Positions 1 to 6,325 of a DNA stretch of 53,013 nt are shown here, piece by piece. The notes below the pieces were generated by a model, which saw only the letters and a list, made by a program, of their open reading frames with translations, made no database searches and had not been told where the DNA came from. Location of the stretch: assembly GCF_000964525.1 (NCBI RefSeq), contig NZ_BAZG01000013.1:1-53013 (forward strand), given 5' to 3'. Source of the DNA: Anaeromyxobacter sp. PSR-1 (GTDB lineage: Bacteria; Myxococcota; Myxococcia; Myxococcales; Anaeromyxobacteraceae). The position numbers were made by a program, and so were the translations under genes. Every line of letters begins with the position of its first letter. Within the stretch, counting starts at the first letter, position 1.

Positions 1-207
1 ATCGAGCTGACGCTCCGCCCCGCCGCCGCGCTCGCGCACGCCGCCCGGGCCGAGCTCCCCGGCCTCGCCGCCGCGCTCCGCGCCCGCGGCCTGCGGGTCG
101 CCCGCGCCGAGGTCCGCGCCCGCCCGGACGCCCGGGCGCCTGCCCAGGCCGACGCGGCCGGATACCGCTCGCCCGCCCGCGTTGACGGCGCAGCGGGGCT
201 CCTATAA
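1..207 (+). CDS. 3' end of a CDS, possibly FliK C-terminal domain
   Basis: An open frame enters from outside the window and runs 68 codons to a TAA that lies 16 bases before the tRNA. Codon third positions are almost all G or C, as in the surrounding host genes. The peptide begins IELTLRP and continues with an Ala/Arg/Leu-rich amphipathic stretch (RAELPGLAAALRARGLRV). This spacing resembles the C-terminal domain of flagellar or type III secretion hook-length proteins (FliK), where a P-rich strand is followed by a helix of the form L..L...L...G. The similarity is short and the sequence is low in complexity, so the family call is tentative. It may be any Ala/Arg-rich protein end. Confidence 0.4.
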   Translation: MELTLRPAAALAHAARAELPGLAAALRARGLRVARAEVRARPDARAPAQADAAGYRSPARVDGAAGLL

Positions 208-223
208 AAGGCTGACCCGGCAC

Positions 224-295
224 GGCACCGTCGCCAAGTGGTAAGGCCCGGGTCTGCAAAACCCGTATTCGGCGGTTCGAATCCGCCCGGTGCCT
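224..295 (+). tRNA. tRNA-Cys (GCA anticodon)
   Basis: The acceptor arm GGCACCG at 224-230 pairs with CGGTGCC at 288-294, with U at 295 as the discriminator base typical of tRNA-Cys. The anticodon GCA is at 256-258 in a loop closed by CCGGGT/ACCCG, and the T loop carries GGTTCGAATCC. CCA is not encoded. The 3' half, from 254 on, is the attachment core of the prophage, so this functional copy is a hybrid: chromosome-derived 5' half and phage-supplied 3' half. The original 3' half and the original terminator now lie beyond 24962. Confidence 0.97.
254..295 (+). repeat. attL core (42-bp direct repeat)
   Basis: These 42 bases, from the anticodon arm to the discriminator base of tRNA-Cys, recur exactly at 24962-25003. 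Identity ends at both edges: 253 is T against C at 24961, and 296 is T against C at 25004. A core in the 3' half of a tRNA gene beside a tyrosine integrase is the standard signature of site-specific prophage integration. The repeat keeps the tRNA intact after insertion. Confidence 0.95.
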
Positions 296-680
296 TCAAT
301 CAAAACAAGGACTTATGTGGCCCCATCCCTTCGCGGGGGTGGGGCCGTTACATGTAATGGGGTGGGCGCTCCCGGCCTCTGAGGCCTCCTCCACCGATGC
401 CCCCGTGACCAGACACCTGATCGTCGCCGCCAGGAGCCGGACGTCATCTCGGAAGTGCCTCGGCTGATGACCCAGTGATGGCAGGGCAGGCCACGCTCCT
501 TGCCCGAGGTGTGGTCGTGGTCCTCGTTCAACCTCCTTCACCATGCGTCGCATCAGTGGCGCAGATGGCACACCTACCCTGCTGCCGCGTGAGCCGTGAC
601 GCATAGTCCGTGCCGAGACTAGGACTAATGGTTACATCATGATCTCACGTTGAGTAAAATGGGCGGCAAGGAGGCGCCAC
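296..680. promoter_or_regulatory. attL arm / integrase leader, no convincing gene
   Basis: The 385 bases between tRNA and integrase hold two short leftward open frames that lack start signals and look like chance frames. A GC-rich hairpin lies at 319-346 (arms GGCCCCATCCC and GGGGTGGGGCC with one G-T pair), followed by the palindrome TTACATGTAA at 348-357. There is no T run behind the hairpin on the + strand, so a terminator role is doubtful. Integrase arm sites and the int promoter are expected here but no clear consensus promoter was found. Confidence 0.4.
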
Positions 681-1619
681 ATGGCGTGGGAGAGATGGGG
701 CGGAGGCAGGATCTGGGTATCGGAGAAGACCGGCAGGAGGACCTTCTACGGGGAGGTCAACGGCCGGATGGTCTCCACGCACCGTGACAACGAGCAGGAT
801 GCGCTGATCGCCCTGCTCCGGATGAACACGGGCGGCGGCAGCGGACCGCAGCCCCCGCTGAACGACATCTGGGTCGAGGAGTACCTCGCCGACTGCGGCC
901 GACGGGGCATCGACCCTCAGTCGATCAACACGAAGCGTCGCCACCTGGCCGAGTGGAACCGGCTCATCGGCCCACAGCGGATCACATTGCCGGTCCTGAA
1001 CAGGGTCGTGAAGCGGCTCGGCGGCGCCCGGAACAAGGTCGCCACGATCAAGGCGTACTTCACCTGGCTCCGGCAGCAGGGACGGGTGCGCCGGCAGGAC
1101 GACCCGACGCTCGACCTGGCCAAGCCCTCGGCGCCGCCGTGCGAGTGGGACCGCCTCGTCCCCATCGACCACCATCGGAAGGTCGTGGCCGCGCTCGAGC
1201 CGCGCTGGGGGGACCTGCTCGTCGTGCTCTCGGGCACGGGCTGGCACCTGTCGGAGCTGCTCCGCTTCGCGCGGTCCGGCTCCATCGACGGCAACGTGCT
1301 GGTCTGCCCGCGGCACAAGAGCGGGGAGCCCCACCGCACGATGGTCTCGGACACCGTGCTCGGCGCCGCCCGGCGGTCACGGGAGCGGGGCGGCTTCAGC
1401 CCGTCGCTGCTCTACCGGACGGTGGCGGGCGCCTGCGACAGGCTCCACATCCCGAGGTTCGGGGTCGGCGGGTACCGGCACACCGTGGCCACGAACGCGG
1501 TCAGGAGCGGGGCGTCGCCTGAGGAGGTGGCGCACTTCCTCGGCCACAAGGGCAGCTACATGGTGAAGGCGATCTACGCCAAGGTCGCGGTGCCGAAGAA
1601 GATCCCGACGCTCCAGTGA
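681..1619 (+). CDS. int: tyrosine-type site-specific integrase (atypical active site)
   Basis: This 312-residue protein should catalyse prophage integration and excision at tRNA-Cys. An AAGGAGG ribosome site sits just before the ATG. A core-binding SAM-like domain spans about residues 60-150 and the catalytic domain about 155-305. The usual box I, TGLRxxEL, reads TGWHLSEL (187-193) with His189 where the catalytic Arg should be. Lys213 is present. Box II reads GGYRHT (263-268), keeping Arg266 but with Gly263 where His is usual. LGH (287-289) and the nucleophile Tyr299 (IYAKV) are present. So two of the standard catalytic residues are replaced. Its place next to the att site makes the assignment firm. 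Activity is uncertain. Confidence 0.92.
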   Translation: MAWERWGGGRIWVSEKTGRRTFYGEVNGRMVSTHRDNEQDALIALLRMNTGGGSGPQPPLNDIWVEEYLADCGRRGIDPQSINTKRRHLAEWNRLIGPQRITLPVLNRVVKRLGGARNKVATIKAYFTWLRQQGRVRRQDDPTLDLAKPSAPPCEWDRLVPIDHHRKVVAALEPRWGDLLVVLSGTGWHLSELLRFARSGSIDGNVLVCPRHKSGEPHRTMVSDTVLGAARRSRERGGFSPSLLYRTVAGACDRLHIPRFGVGGYRHTVATNAVRSGASPEEVAHFLGHKGSYMVKAIYAKVAVPKKIPTLQ

Positions 1620-1683
1620 CCGATGCGCTCCTGGGCCGACTAGGAAGGAGGACCGGGACCGGTCGACCTGGTCATCAATGCCA

Positions 1684-1719
1684 GGCGTTCACTTATGTGA
1701 ACGCCACGGCGTTTTTTTT
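1684..1719 (+). terminator. Rho-independent terminator of int (hairpin 1 of 3)
   Basis: A perfect 9-bp inverted repeat, GGCGTTCAC (1684-1692) and GTGAACGCC (1697-1705), is followed by an overlapping short stem (AACGC/GCGTT) and eight T at 1712-1719. It lies 65 bases after the integrase stop, the expected place for a terminator. Confidence 0.75.
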
Positions 1720-1977
1720 GAAGACCTTGATGACGAGTGGCATCAAGGCGCCGTTTTTTTGGGAGGGCCCACGGGCCGAACGCCGCGGCCGGCGTGTTGG
1801 CACGGAACTTTCGCCCGCGATCGCGGCGCGCATATTTTTTTTCGAGAGCTGCCGCCAGATGGCGACCACGCCCGCCACCATGAGTGCGAACTCGCCGAGC
1901 TCCCGGACGTTGGTGATCCCGAGCAGATCGCGGGCGTGTCTGGCCGCCTCGATGATCTGTTGGGCTGCAATGGTCAC
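1693..1977 (-). CDS. possible small one-helix membrane protein
   Basis: A leftward frame from a GTG at 1977 gives 94 residues: an amphipathic start (VTIAAQQIIEAARHARDLL), a likely membrane helix around residues 30-46 (LGEFALMVAGVVAIWRQL), then a basic tail rich in Lys, Arg and Pro. It is antisense to the three hairpin/T-run signals, which in this frame read as AAA-rich KKN/QKN codons. No good ribosome site precedes the GTG, and another start further upstream is possible. The helix pattern looks protein-like, but the frame could be a coincidence of the terminator region. I know no family for it. Confidence 0.35.
   Translation of the reverse strand: MTIAAQQIIEAARHARDLLGITNVRELGEFALMVAGVVAIWRQLSKKNMRAAIAGESSVPTRRPRRSARGPSQKNGALMPLVIKVFKKNAVAFT
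1725..1760 (+). terminator. second tandem hairpin with T run
   Basis: The arms CCTTGATG (1725-1732) and CATCAAGG (1741-1748) are perfect, followed by CGCCG and seven T at 1754-1760. It directly follows the first terminator. Confidence 0.5.
1815..1842 (+). terminator. third tandem hairpin with T run
   Basis: The self-complementary CCGCGATCGCGG (1815-1826) is followed by CGCGCATA and eight T at 1835-1842. As a full palindrome it would form only a small-loop hairpin, so it is weaker evidence than the first two signals. Confidence 0.35.
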
Positions 1978-2217
1978 GGGCCCGCAGCCTAGCAGCAACC
2001 CCTGACACCGCGGCTCCCCGGCTCCGATGGCACACCGCACCGCAATGGGCCGGGCGCGGTGTGGCGCCACAGTCATGCGGGCATGTGACTTGGCGCGTAC
2101 ATCACCCGGAGCGAAGGTCCGGTACTGGCAGCCTACCGTGAGCGACGCCGGCGGTGTGTCCGCCCTGAGCGCAAGCTTGGGCACGACGCGTGACGGAAGT
2201 CTGGGGAGGGAGTGCTC

Positions 2218-3627
2218 ATGTCGGTGCTGGACGCGGTCCTTGTGGCCGGCCTTGCGATCGTCGCGGGGCTCGCCGTGTACGCCCTCCTGAGGCTCAGGGA
2301 GATCCGGGCGAGGTACGCCCCCATCCTCGATGTCGAGGGTGAGGTCGAGCGGGCGAAGAGCGAGCTGACCAGGCTGGCCAACGACAGGGAGGCATTCGCG
2401 GCCGCCGAGGCGAAGCGGCGGACGGACCTGGCCACCCAGTACGCCGAGGCAAAGGCGGTCTACGATCACCTCCGGTCCGAGGTGGCGCTCCTCGAGGAGA
2501 ACATCGAGGACATGTCCTTCGGCCTCTATCGGCCGCACTACTCCTTCACGACGTCGGACCAGTTCAAGGGGAAGTTGAACGACGTCTACGACCAGAAGAA
2601 GGAGATGATCCGGGCGGGGACGGCAGCGCGCTGTCCCGTGGAGTGGACGGTCAACAACAGCAAGCGCGAGGGCGCGCGCATGACCAAGCAGAACATCAAG
2701 GTCATGCTGCGGGCGTTCAACGGCGAGGTTGACGCCGCCGTCGCGAAGGTCGGTTGGAACAACGTGACGCGCATGGAGGAGCGCATCAAGAGGGCCTTCG
2801 AAGCCATCAACGCTTCGGGCACCTCCAGCCAGATCACCATCTCTCCCGAGTACCGGGACCTGGCGCTCGCGGAGCTGCGCCTCACCCACGAGCTCGAGGT
2901 CAAGCTGCACGACGAGAAGGAGGAGCAGCGCCAGATCCGCGAGCGGATCCGGGAGGAGGAGCGGGCGCAGCGAGAGTTCGAGAAGGCCAAGGCCGACGCC
3001 GAGGCGGAGGAGGCCCGCTACCAGAAGGCCCTAGAGAAGGCGCGGGCCGACGTCGAGAAGGCGAAGGGTGCCGAGCTCGACAAGGTGAACGCGAAGGTGG
3101 GCGAGCTGGAGGCCCGGCTGGCCGAGGCCCACGCGAAGCTGCAGAAGGCCACCTCGATGGCGCAGCTCACGAAGAGCGGGAACGTCTACGTCATCTCGAA
3201 CATCGGATCCTTCGGGTCGGAGACGATGTTCAAGATCGGCATGACCCGGCGGCTGGATCCGATGGAGCGGATCTACGAACTGGGAGACGCCTCGGTGCCC
3301 TTCGACTTCGATGTCCACGCGATGATCTACTCGGAGAACGCGCCCGGCCTCGAGAACGCCTTCCACCGCGAGTTCGCCGAGAAGCGGGTGAACCTCGTCA
3401 ACATGAGGAAGGAGTACTTCAACATCACGCTCGGCGAGATCGAGGCCTTCGCGAAGTCACAGGGCGTCGAGGTGCAGTTCACCAAGCTGGCCGAGGCGCG
3501 TGAGTACCGGGAGACGTTGGCCGTTCGTGATGCCAAGAAGAACGGTCACGCGGTACCCGCTGCCCCGACGGGAGGCGCCCCACTGCCCGAGTCCCTCTTC
3601 GCCGAGGCGGCGGAGCGCCTTGGCTAG
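2218..3627 (+). CDS. membrane-anchored coiled-coil DUF4041 / T5orf172 (GIY-YIG) protein
   Basis: The protein has 469 residues from the ATG after GGGGAGGGAG; a GTG six bases earlier is in frame but overlaps the ribosome site. Residues 3-22 form a membrane helix, about 38-75 a charged coiled coil, about 75-200 a DUF4041-like region (DMSFGLYRPHY), about 215-305 a long Glu/Lys/Arg/Ala coiled coil, and about 321-408 a T5orf172-type GIY-YIG nuclease fold. The last shows GNVYVISN, FKIGMTRR with the expected catalytic Arg, an FHREFAEKRVN helix carrying the acidic residue, and YFNI. The family occurs in phages and mobile elements and its role is not settled. A role against incoming DNA is a guess. The final bases CTAG are shared with the stop of the opposing gene. 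Confidence 0.8.
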   Translation: MSVLDAVLVAGLAIVAGLAVYALLRLREIRARYAPILDVEGEVERAKSELTRLANDREAFAAAEAKRRTDLATQYAEAKAVYDHLRSEVALLEENIEDMSFGLYRPHYSFTTSDQFKGKLNDVYDQKKEMIRAGTAARCPVEWTVNNSKREGARMTKQNIKVMLRAFNGEVDAAVAKVGWNNVTRMEERIKRAFEAINASGTSSQITISPEYRDLALAELRLTHELEVKLHDEKEEQRQIRERIREEERAQREFEKAKADAEAEEARYQKALEKARADVEKAKGAELDKVNAKVGELEARLAEAHAKLQKATSMAQLTKSGNVYVISNIGSFGSETMFKIGMTRRLDPMERIYELGDASVPFDFDVHAMIYSENAPGLENAFHREFAEKRVNLVNMRKEYFNITLGEIEAFAKSQGVEVQFTKLAEAREYRETLAVRDAKKNGHAVPAAPTGGAPLPESLFAEAAERLG

Positions 3628-4076
3628 CAACCCTCGATCGTCCTCTCCATGAAGACGACGATCTCCTGGCGCATGCCGCCGCCCAGCGAGCCGAACCACG
3701 TCCCGGCGTCGGCCGTCGCGATGCCAACGACCCGCCACCCCTCCGCCGCGTAGAAGTTCACGGCCTCCTCCAGGCGCTCGGGGCTGAACTTCCCCATGAA
3801 CCACCGGTCACGCTGCGTCATCACCTTGTACTCGTGCGTCCCGCGCCGGGGCGGGGCGACCTTCACCTCGGGGACGACGCCACCGGCCGGGACGAACTTC
3901 TCGTCCCTCCACCAGACCTCCTTGCCGGTGGCATCGGCCTGGGCCTGATGCTTCCGCCGCTGCTCCTCGACCTCGACCTCGCGCCGCTCCGCATCCGTCG
4001 GAGGGTCGCACCGTGGCCCCGGCTTGCCGTCGGCTCCCATGAAGTGCCACGCCCCGTCCCAGAAGACCTTCCTCAT
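3624..4076 (-). CDS. DUF4177-like C-terminal domain protein
   Basis: A 150-residue protein with two parts. Residues 1-75 are hydrophilic, with MRKVFWDGAWHFMG and a Glu/Arg/Gln helix. Residues about 80-148 (YKVMTQRD ... LEEAVNFYAAEGWRVVGI ... IVVFMER) follow the DUF4177 pattern of a small alpha/beta domain in which a helix is followed by GW-x-V and a closing strand. The function of DUF4177 is unknown. The start ATGA overlaps the stop of the gene upstream, with GAGGAGG inside that gene as ribosome site, so the two are translationally coupled. It converges on the GIY-YIG gene with a 4-base overlap. Confidence 0.7.
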   Translation of the reverse strand: MRKVFWDGAWHFMGADGKPGPRCDPPTDAERREVEVEEQRRKHQAQADATGKEVWWRDEKFVPAGGVVPEVKVAPPRRGTHEYKVMTQRDRWFMGKFSPERLEEAVNFYAAEGWRVVGIATADAGTWFGSLGGGMRQEIVVFMERTIEGC

Positions 4077-4231
4077 GCCCTGACCTCCTCACGCTTCCGC
4101 TCCGGATCCTCCAGGAGCATCCAGAACGGGAACAGGTCCCAGCCGTTCGACCGCGACTCATCGAGCAGGGCCAGGACGGCCGCCTCGACGTGATCGGCCT
4201 CGACTCCCTCGTCCATGTTTCCGTCCACCAT
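4073..4231 (-). CDS. small acidic phage protein
   Basis: I chose the ATG at 4231 (52 residues, MVDGNMDEGVEADHVE...) because the longer frame to 4321 begins with a low-complexity Arg-rich stretch and would run through the promoter-like TATAAT at 4238-4243. The peptide is acidic with a helix AAVLALLDESRSNGWDLFPFW and an ERKREEVRA tail. It overlaps the following gene by ATGA. No family was recognised. Confidence 0.6.
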   Translation of the reverse strand: MVDGNMDEGVEADHVEAAVLALLDESRSNGWDLFPFWMLLEDPERKREEVRA

Positions 4232-4237
4232 TGGTAA

Positions 4238-4243
4238 ATTATA
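4238..4243 (-). promoter_or_regulatory. -10 element TATAAT, possible leaderless promoter
   Basis: A perfect TATAAT on the minus strand sits six bases before the ATG at 4231, inside the inverted repeat GGTATAATTTACC (4233-4245). With normal spacing, transcription would begin at or next to the A of the start codon. The -35 hexamer is poor (GAACAA-like). The sequence is strikingly AT-rich for this region. Confidence 0.5.
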
Positions 4244-4248
4244 CCACC

Positions 4249-4554
4249 TCACCCATCGTGTTGTTCCACGCCGGGCCTCGGGTCCCTTCCCCGGGGTTCG
4301 GCGGCGCCCGCGGTCCGCCAACGCCTAAGGCAGGTGAGGTCGCAGACGGCACGGCCGTAGACCCGGATCCCGCAGCCCAGGCACCACCGCGGCTCGCCGG
4401 TCGGGGGCCGCGGTTGCTGGTCCTCGTTGAGCGCAGGAAGCGGCCTGGTCCCTCGGTGGAGAGACCGCGGAACGCGGTGACCGGGCCTGGCCCTGACGCC
4501 ATCGATCGTCCTCACGATGCCCCCGTTCCCGGGGAGCGTGATCCGGCCCCGCAC
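4249..4554 (-). CDS. small zinc-ribbon-like phage protein
   Basis: A GTG at 4554, two bases after the stop of the gene before it and behind GGAGGGG, gives 101 residues. The N-terminal part is a strand-rich RGRITLPGNGGIVRTIDGV. Further on comes a Cys pattern CLGCGIRVYGRAVCDLTCL (two CxxC/CxxxC pairs, about residues 60-78) that should bind one zinc. The C-terminus is disordered and Arg/Pro-rich. The tandem arrangement with the preceding small gene and the good ribosome site support it. Function unknown; nucleic-acid binding is plausible. Confidence 0.55.
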   Translation of the reverse strand: MRGRITLPGNGGIVRTIDGVRARPGHRVPRSLHRGTRPLPALNEDQQPRPPTGEPRWCLGCGIRVYGRAVCDLTCLRRWRTAGAAEPRGRDPRPGVEQHDG

Positions 4555-4555
4555 G

Positions 4556-4681
4556 TCACGGCCCCTCCACGTTCGTGTGCCGCGCCTCGATCCGGTCGAG
4601 GGTGGCGTTCGCCCGGCGCAGGCTATCCTTCGCCTGCGCCAGGTCGTTCTTGATCTGCTGCAGTAGTTCACGTCCGGTCAT
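4556..4681 (-). CDS. 41-residue helical phage protein
   Basis: The ATG at 4681 follows AGGAGG at good spacing. The product MTGRELLQQIKNDLAQ... is one continuous amphipathic helix with heptad-like Leu/Ile/Ala spacing through ARHTNVEGP. This suggests a short coiled-coil or partner-binding peptide. It sits in the leftward run, 11 bases after the gene before it. No family was recognised. Confidence 0.6.
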   Translation of the reverse strand: MTGRELLQQIKNDLAQAKDSLRRANATLDRIEARHTNVEGP

Positions 4682-4692
4682 CTGCCTTCCTC

Positions 4693-5277
4693 CTAGCCGA
4701 CGCCATACTCGAGGCCGTCGGGGCGCCACGTCTTCGACTCCTGTGCCCACGTGAACGCCGTCATCGCGTCGAGCTTCGGGTCCATCCGGTTGGCCGCCGC
4801 CACGTAGTTCCCATCGGTCTCGGTGAGCAGGGCGTCGAACTCTGCCCGGCGGGCATCCTCGACGGTCGTTGCCTCGACGGTCGGCCTCCTCCGCACGAGC
4901 CGCGCCTTGGGTGGAACCGAAGGCTCCTCGGCAGCTACCCTGGGGGTGGGCATGAGCCTCGCCTTCATCGCATCGAACCCCTTGCTCGTCTTCGGCTGCT
5001 CCTGCCTGGCCTCGTCGGTGCCCACGTAGTAGCCGCGGGCCGCCTGACGACCGACGTGTCCCGAGCCCTCCTTCCAGCCGCCGGCCGTGATGGCCGCCTC
5101 GACCTCGCGGGCACTGTCAATGTCCAGCTGCTCACCGACCTTCCGCGCGGTCACCGCGGCGAACCAGCCGTCGCCGGCCCTGCTGGCGATGTGGAGCATG
5201 TAGACCTGCACCTTCTGCTCGTTCGTCAGCGGCAGCTCCCTGAGGTAGGCGGCGAGCAGGTTGGTCGGCTTCGCCAC
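4693..5277 (-). CDS. phage protein with winged-helix-like N-terminus
   Basis: A GTG start at 5277 behind GGAGGAG gives 194 residues. Residues about 1-85 look like a small winged-helix domain: helices LLAAYLREL, NEQKVQVYMLHIAS and ARKVGEQL, then EVEAAITAGGW and a RGYYV wing strand. The middle (about 90-135) is Pro/Arg-rich and disordered, and residues about 140-194 form another helical region (ARRAEFDALLTET ... AFTWAQESKTW). It is the largest gene of the leftward block and lies closest to the iteron-like repeats, so a replication or regulatory DNA-binding role is possible. That role is inference only. Confidence 0.7.
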   Translation of the reverse strand: MAKPTNLLAAYLRELPLTNEQKVQVYMLHIASRAGDGWFAAVTARKVGEQLDIDSAREVEAAITAGGWKEGSGHVGRQAARGYYVGTDEARQEQPKTSKGFDAMKARLMPTPRVAAEEPSVPPKARLVRRRPTVEATTVEDARRAEFDALLTETDGNYVAAANRMDPKLDAMTAFTWAQESKTWRPDGLEYGVG

Positions 5278-5280
5278 GGC

Positions 5281-5454
5281 TCACTCCTCCACGGAGATGA
5301 CGTGCAGTCGCAGCGCCGCACCCTTGCGTCGGTTGCACGTGTCGCAGACCGACCGCGGGGATCCCATCAGGTTCCCGGTCCGGGTGTAGGTGAAGTCGTG
5401 ACCGCACTTCTTGCAGGTGGCCTTCAGTGTGTAGACCTTCGTGTTTTCACTCAC
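5281..5454 (-). CDS. 57-residue zinc-ribbon protein
   Basis: A GTG start at 5454 follows GAGGAGG eight bases away. The longer frame to 5514 has no ribosome site. The protein shows CKKCGHDF and CDTCNRRK, a classic two-knuckle zinc ribbon, on a short beta-rich chain ending LHVISVEE. Its stop lies three bases before the next start, so the two are one transcript. Such proteins are common in phage early regions. The specific role is unknown. Confidence 0.75.
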   Translation of the reverse strand: MSENTKVYTLKATCKKCGHDFTYTRTGNLMGSPRSVCDTCNRRKGAALRLHVISVEE

Positions 5455-5615
5455 GGTTGCTTCCTCCTCAACTACATATGCAGCACTTTCAGTTCGTGCC
5501 CTGGGGCCCTGCACTTTTCCGTCCTTGGCCTATCAGACCCTCCAATCCTGTTAGACCTCTCAACCCTTAGAACCCTTCCAATCCCTCCAATCCTTACTGC
5601 TACCAAGTGCGATCC

Positions 5616-5651
5616 AAGGCTTGGATCAAGGCTTGGTCCAAGGGTTGGATT
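5616..5651 (+). repeat. three tandem 12-bp iteron-like repeats
   Basis: AAGGCTTGGATC, AAGGCTTGGTCC and AAGGGTTGGATT follow each other without spacers. The first overlaps the 17-bp palindrome at 5611-5627, and TCCAAGGGTTGGA at 5637-5649 is another inverted repeat. The period of about one helical turn suits cooperative protein binding on one face of DNA. Confidence 0.6.
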
Positions 5652-5813
5652 AACCAGTAGAAAGACGTCCATCCTTCAGTGAAGACGGAGACATCAGCAG
5701 GTCCAAGGTCTGCGAAGCAGACCGCAGGACCAGACCCAAGACATCCCCATCCCCTCAGGGCCGAAGGCGACTGACCCGTCGCTCCGCGACGAGCTAGTAG
5801 ATCTGGACTGAGA

Positions 5814-5848
5814 GCCGGAGATCGCCCGGCATTGGCACGGTCTCCGGC
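5814..5848 (-). terminator. hairpin after the 93-residue leftward gene
   Basis: The arms GCCGGAGA (5814-5821) and TCTCCGGC (5841-5848) are perfect, with a 19-base GC-rich loop that can pair further. It lies just past the stop at 5858. There is no T run, so if it terminates it is weak. Confidence 0.4.
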
Positions 5849-5857
5849 TACGGGCCC

Positions 5858-6139
5858 CTAGGCCTGCGCCAGCGTGTCGGCCACGATCTCCCGGACCTGA
5901 CGGTCGCAGGTCGGGCAGAGGCCATCCTTCACCGCGTCCTCACCGTCGTGGCAGTAGCCGGCCCTGAGCGCTTCGGGGCACCGGTTCCGCCTCGTCGGCC
6001 AGTTCGACCAGGCCGGGTAGATGCGGTCGGGGTTCGCCGGCATCCCGGGCCTACGCAGCCGTCGGTAGTCGCGGGCCGTCAGGCCGAACTTCGTGATGAA
6101 GGCGACGACGTCTCCCATCGGCAGGTACCTCGTTCCCAT
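5858..6139 (-). CDS. 93-residue Cys-containing phage protein
   Basis: I start at the ATG at 6139 (MGTRYLPMGDVV...). The longer frame is Arg/Pro-rich and runs through a promoter-like AT-rich region. A second ATG eight codons in is possible. Residues 1-30 are helical (GDVVAFITKFGLTARDYRRL). The second half has RCPEAL ... GYCHDGED ... GLCPTCDR, four Cys and a His suited to one zinc site, then a C-terminal helix VREIVADTLAQA. It is separated from the other leftward genes by the repeat region and a hairpin. Function unknown. Confidence 0.6.
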   Translation of the reverse strand: MGTRYLPMGDVVAFITKFGLTARDYRRLRRPGMPANPDRIYPAWSNWPTRRNRCPEALRAGYCHDGEDAVKDGLCPTCDRQVREIVADTLAQA

Positions 6140-6325
6140 GTCTCCATCCCTGTCAGGACGCACCCATCCCCTCCGTCCCGAACGACCTCGGGGCGGTGTG
6201 TCCGATTGGCGTAATTGCCGATTTCCTATGGATCCTCGTAACCAGTTATAAGTCAAATCGCACGCACCATCGGTCAAAGATGGAGAAGTCAAGCTCGAAG
6301 TTCGCGGCGACCGCATACCTATCGG
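6140..6325. promoter_or_regulatory. divergent promoter region
   Basis: This AT-richer spacer lies between a leftward and a rightward gene. On the minus strand TTGACT (6251-6256) could serve as -35, but the matching -10 is poor. On the plus strand TATAAG (6247-6252) could serve as -10 without a good -35. Small inverted repeats GGCGTAATTGCC and CCATC-N7-GATGG could be operator sites. Confidence 0.35.

Larger units (their letters stand above)
5455..5857. promoter_or_regulatory. 403-bp AT-richer non-coding region with repeats
   Basis: No gene is supported here. The region carries a palindrome GATCCAAGGCTTGGATC (5611-5627), three tandem 12-mers (5616-5651), several TCCAATCC/TCCAACC-type motifs between 5549 and 5595, an inverted repeat GGTCTGC-GAA-GCAGACC near 5707-5723, and a terminator-like hairpin at 5814-5848. 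It precedes the leftward small-gene block, so it is a candidate operator region, phage origin, or both. Confidence 0.5.

Noticed and set aside
296-604. leftward 102-residue frame between tRNA and integrase
   Set aside because: No ribosome site, no recognisable pattern, and it reads across the att arm region.
1693-2910. 405-residue leftward frame over the GIY-YIG gene
   Set aside because: It is the reverse-strand shadow of the real rightward gene. Only its last 94 codons, outside that gene, look protein-like and are listed separately.
5472-5672. leftward 66-residue frame over the 12-bp repeats
   Set aside because: Its repetitive peptide simply reflects the DNA repeats, and it has no start signal.
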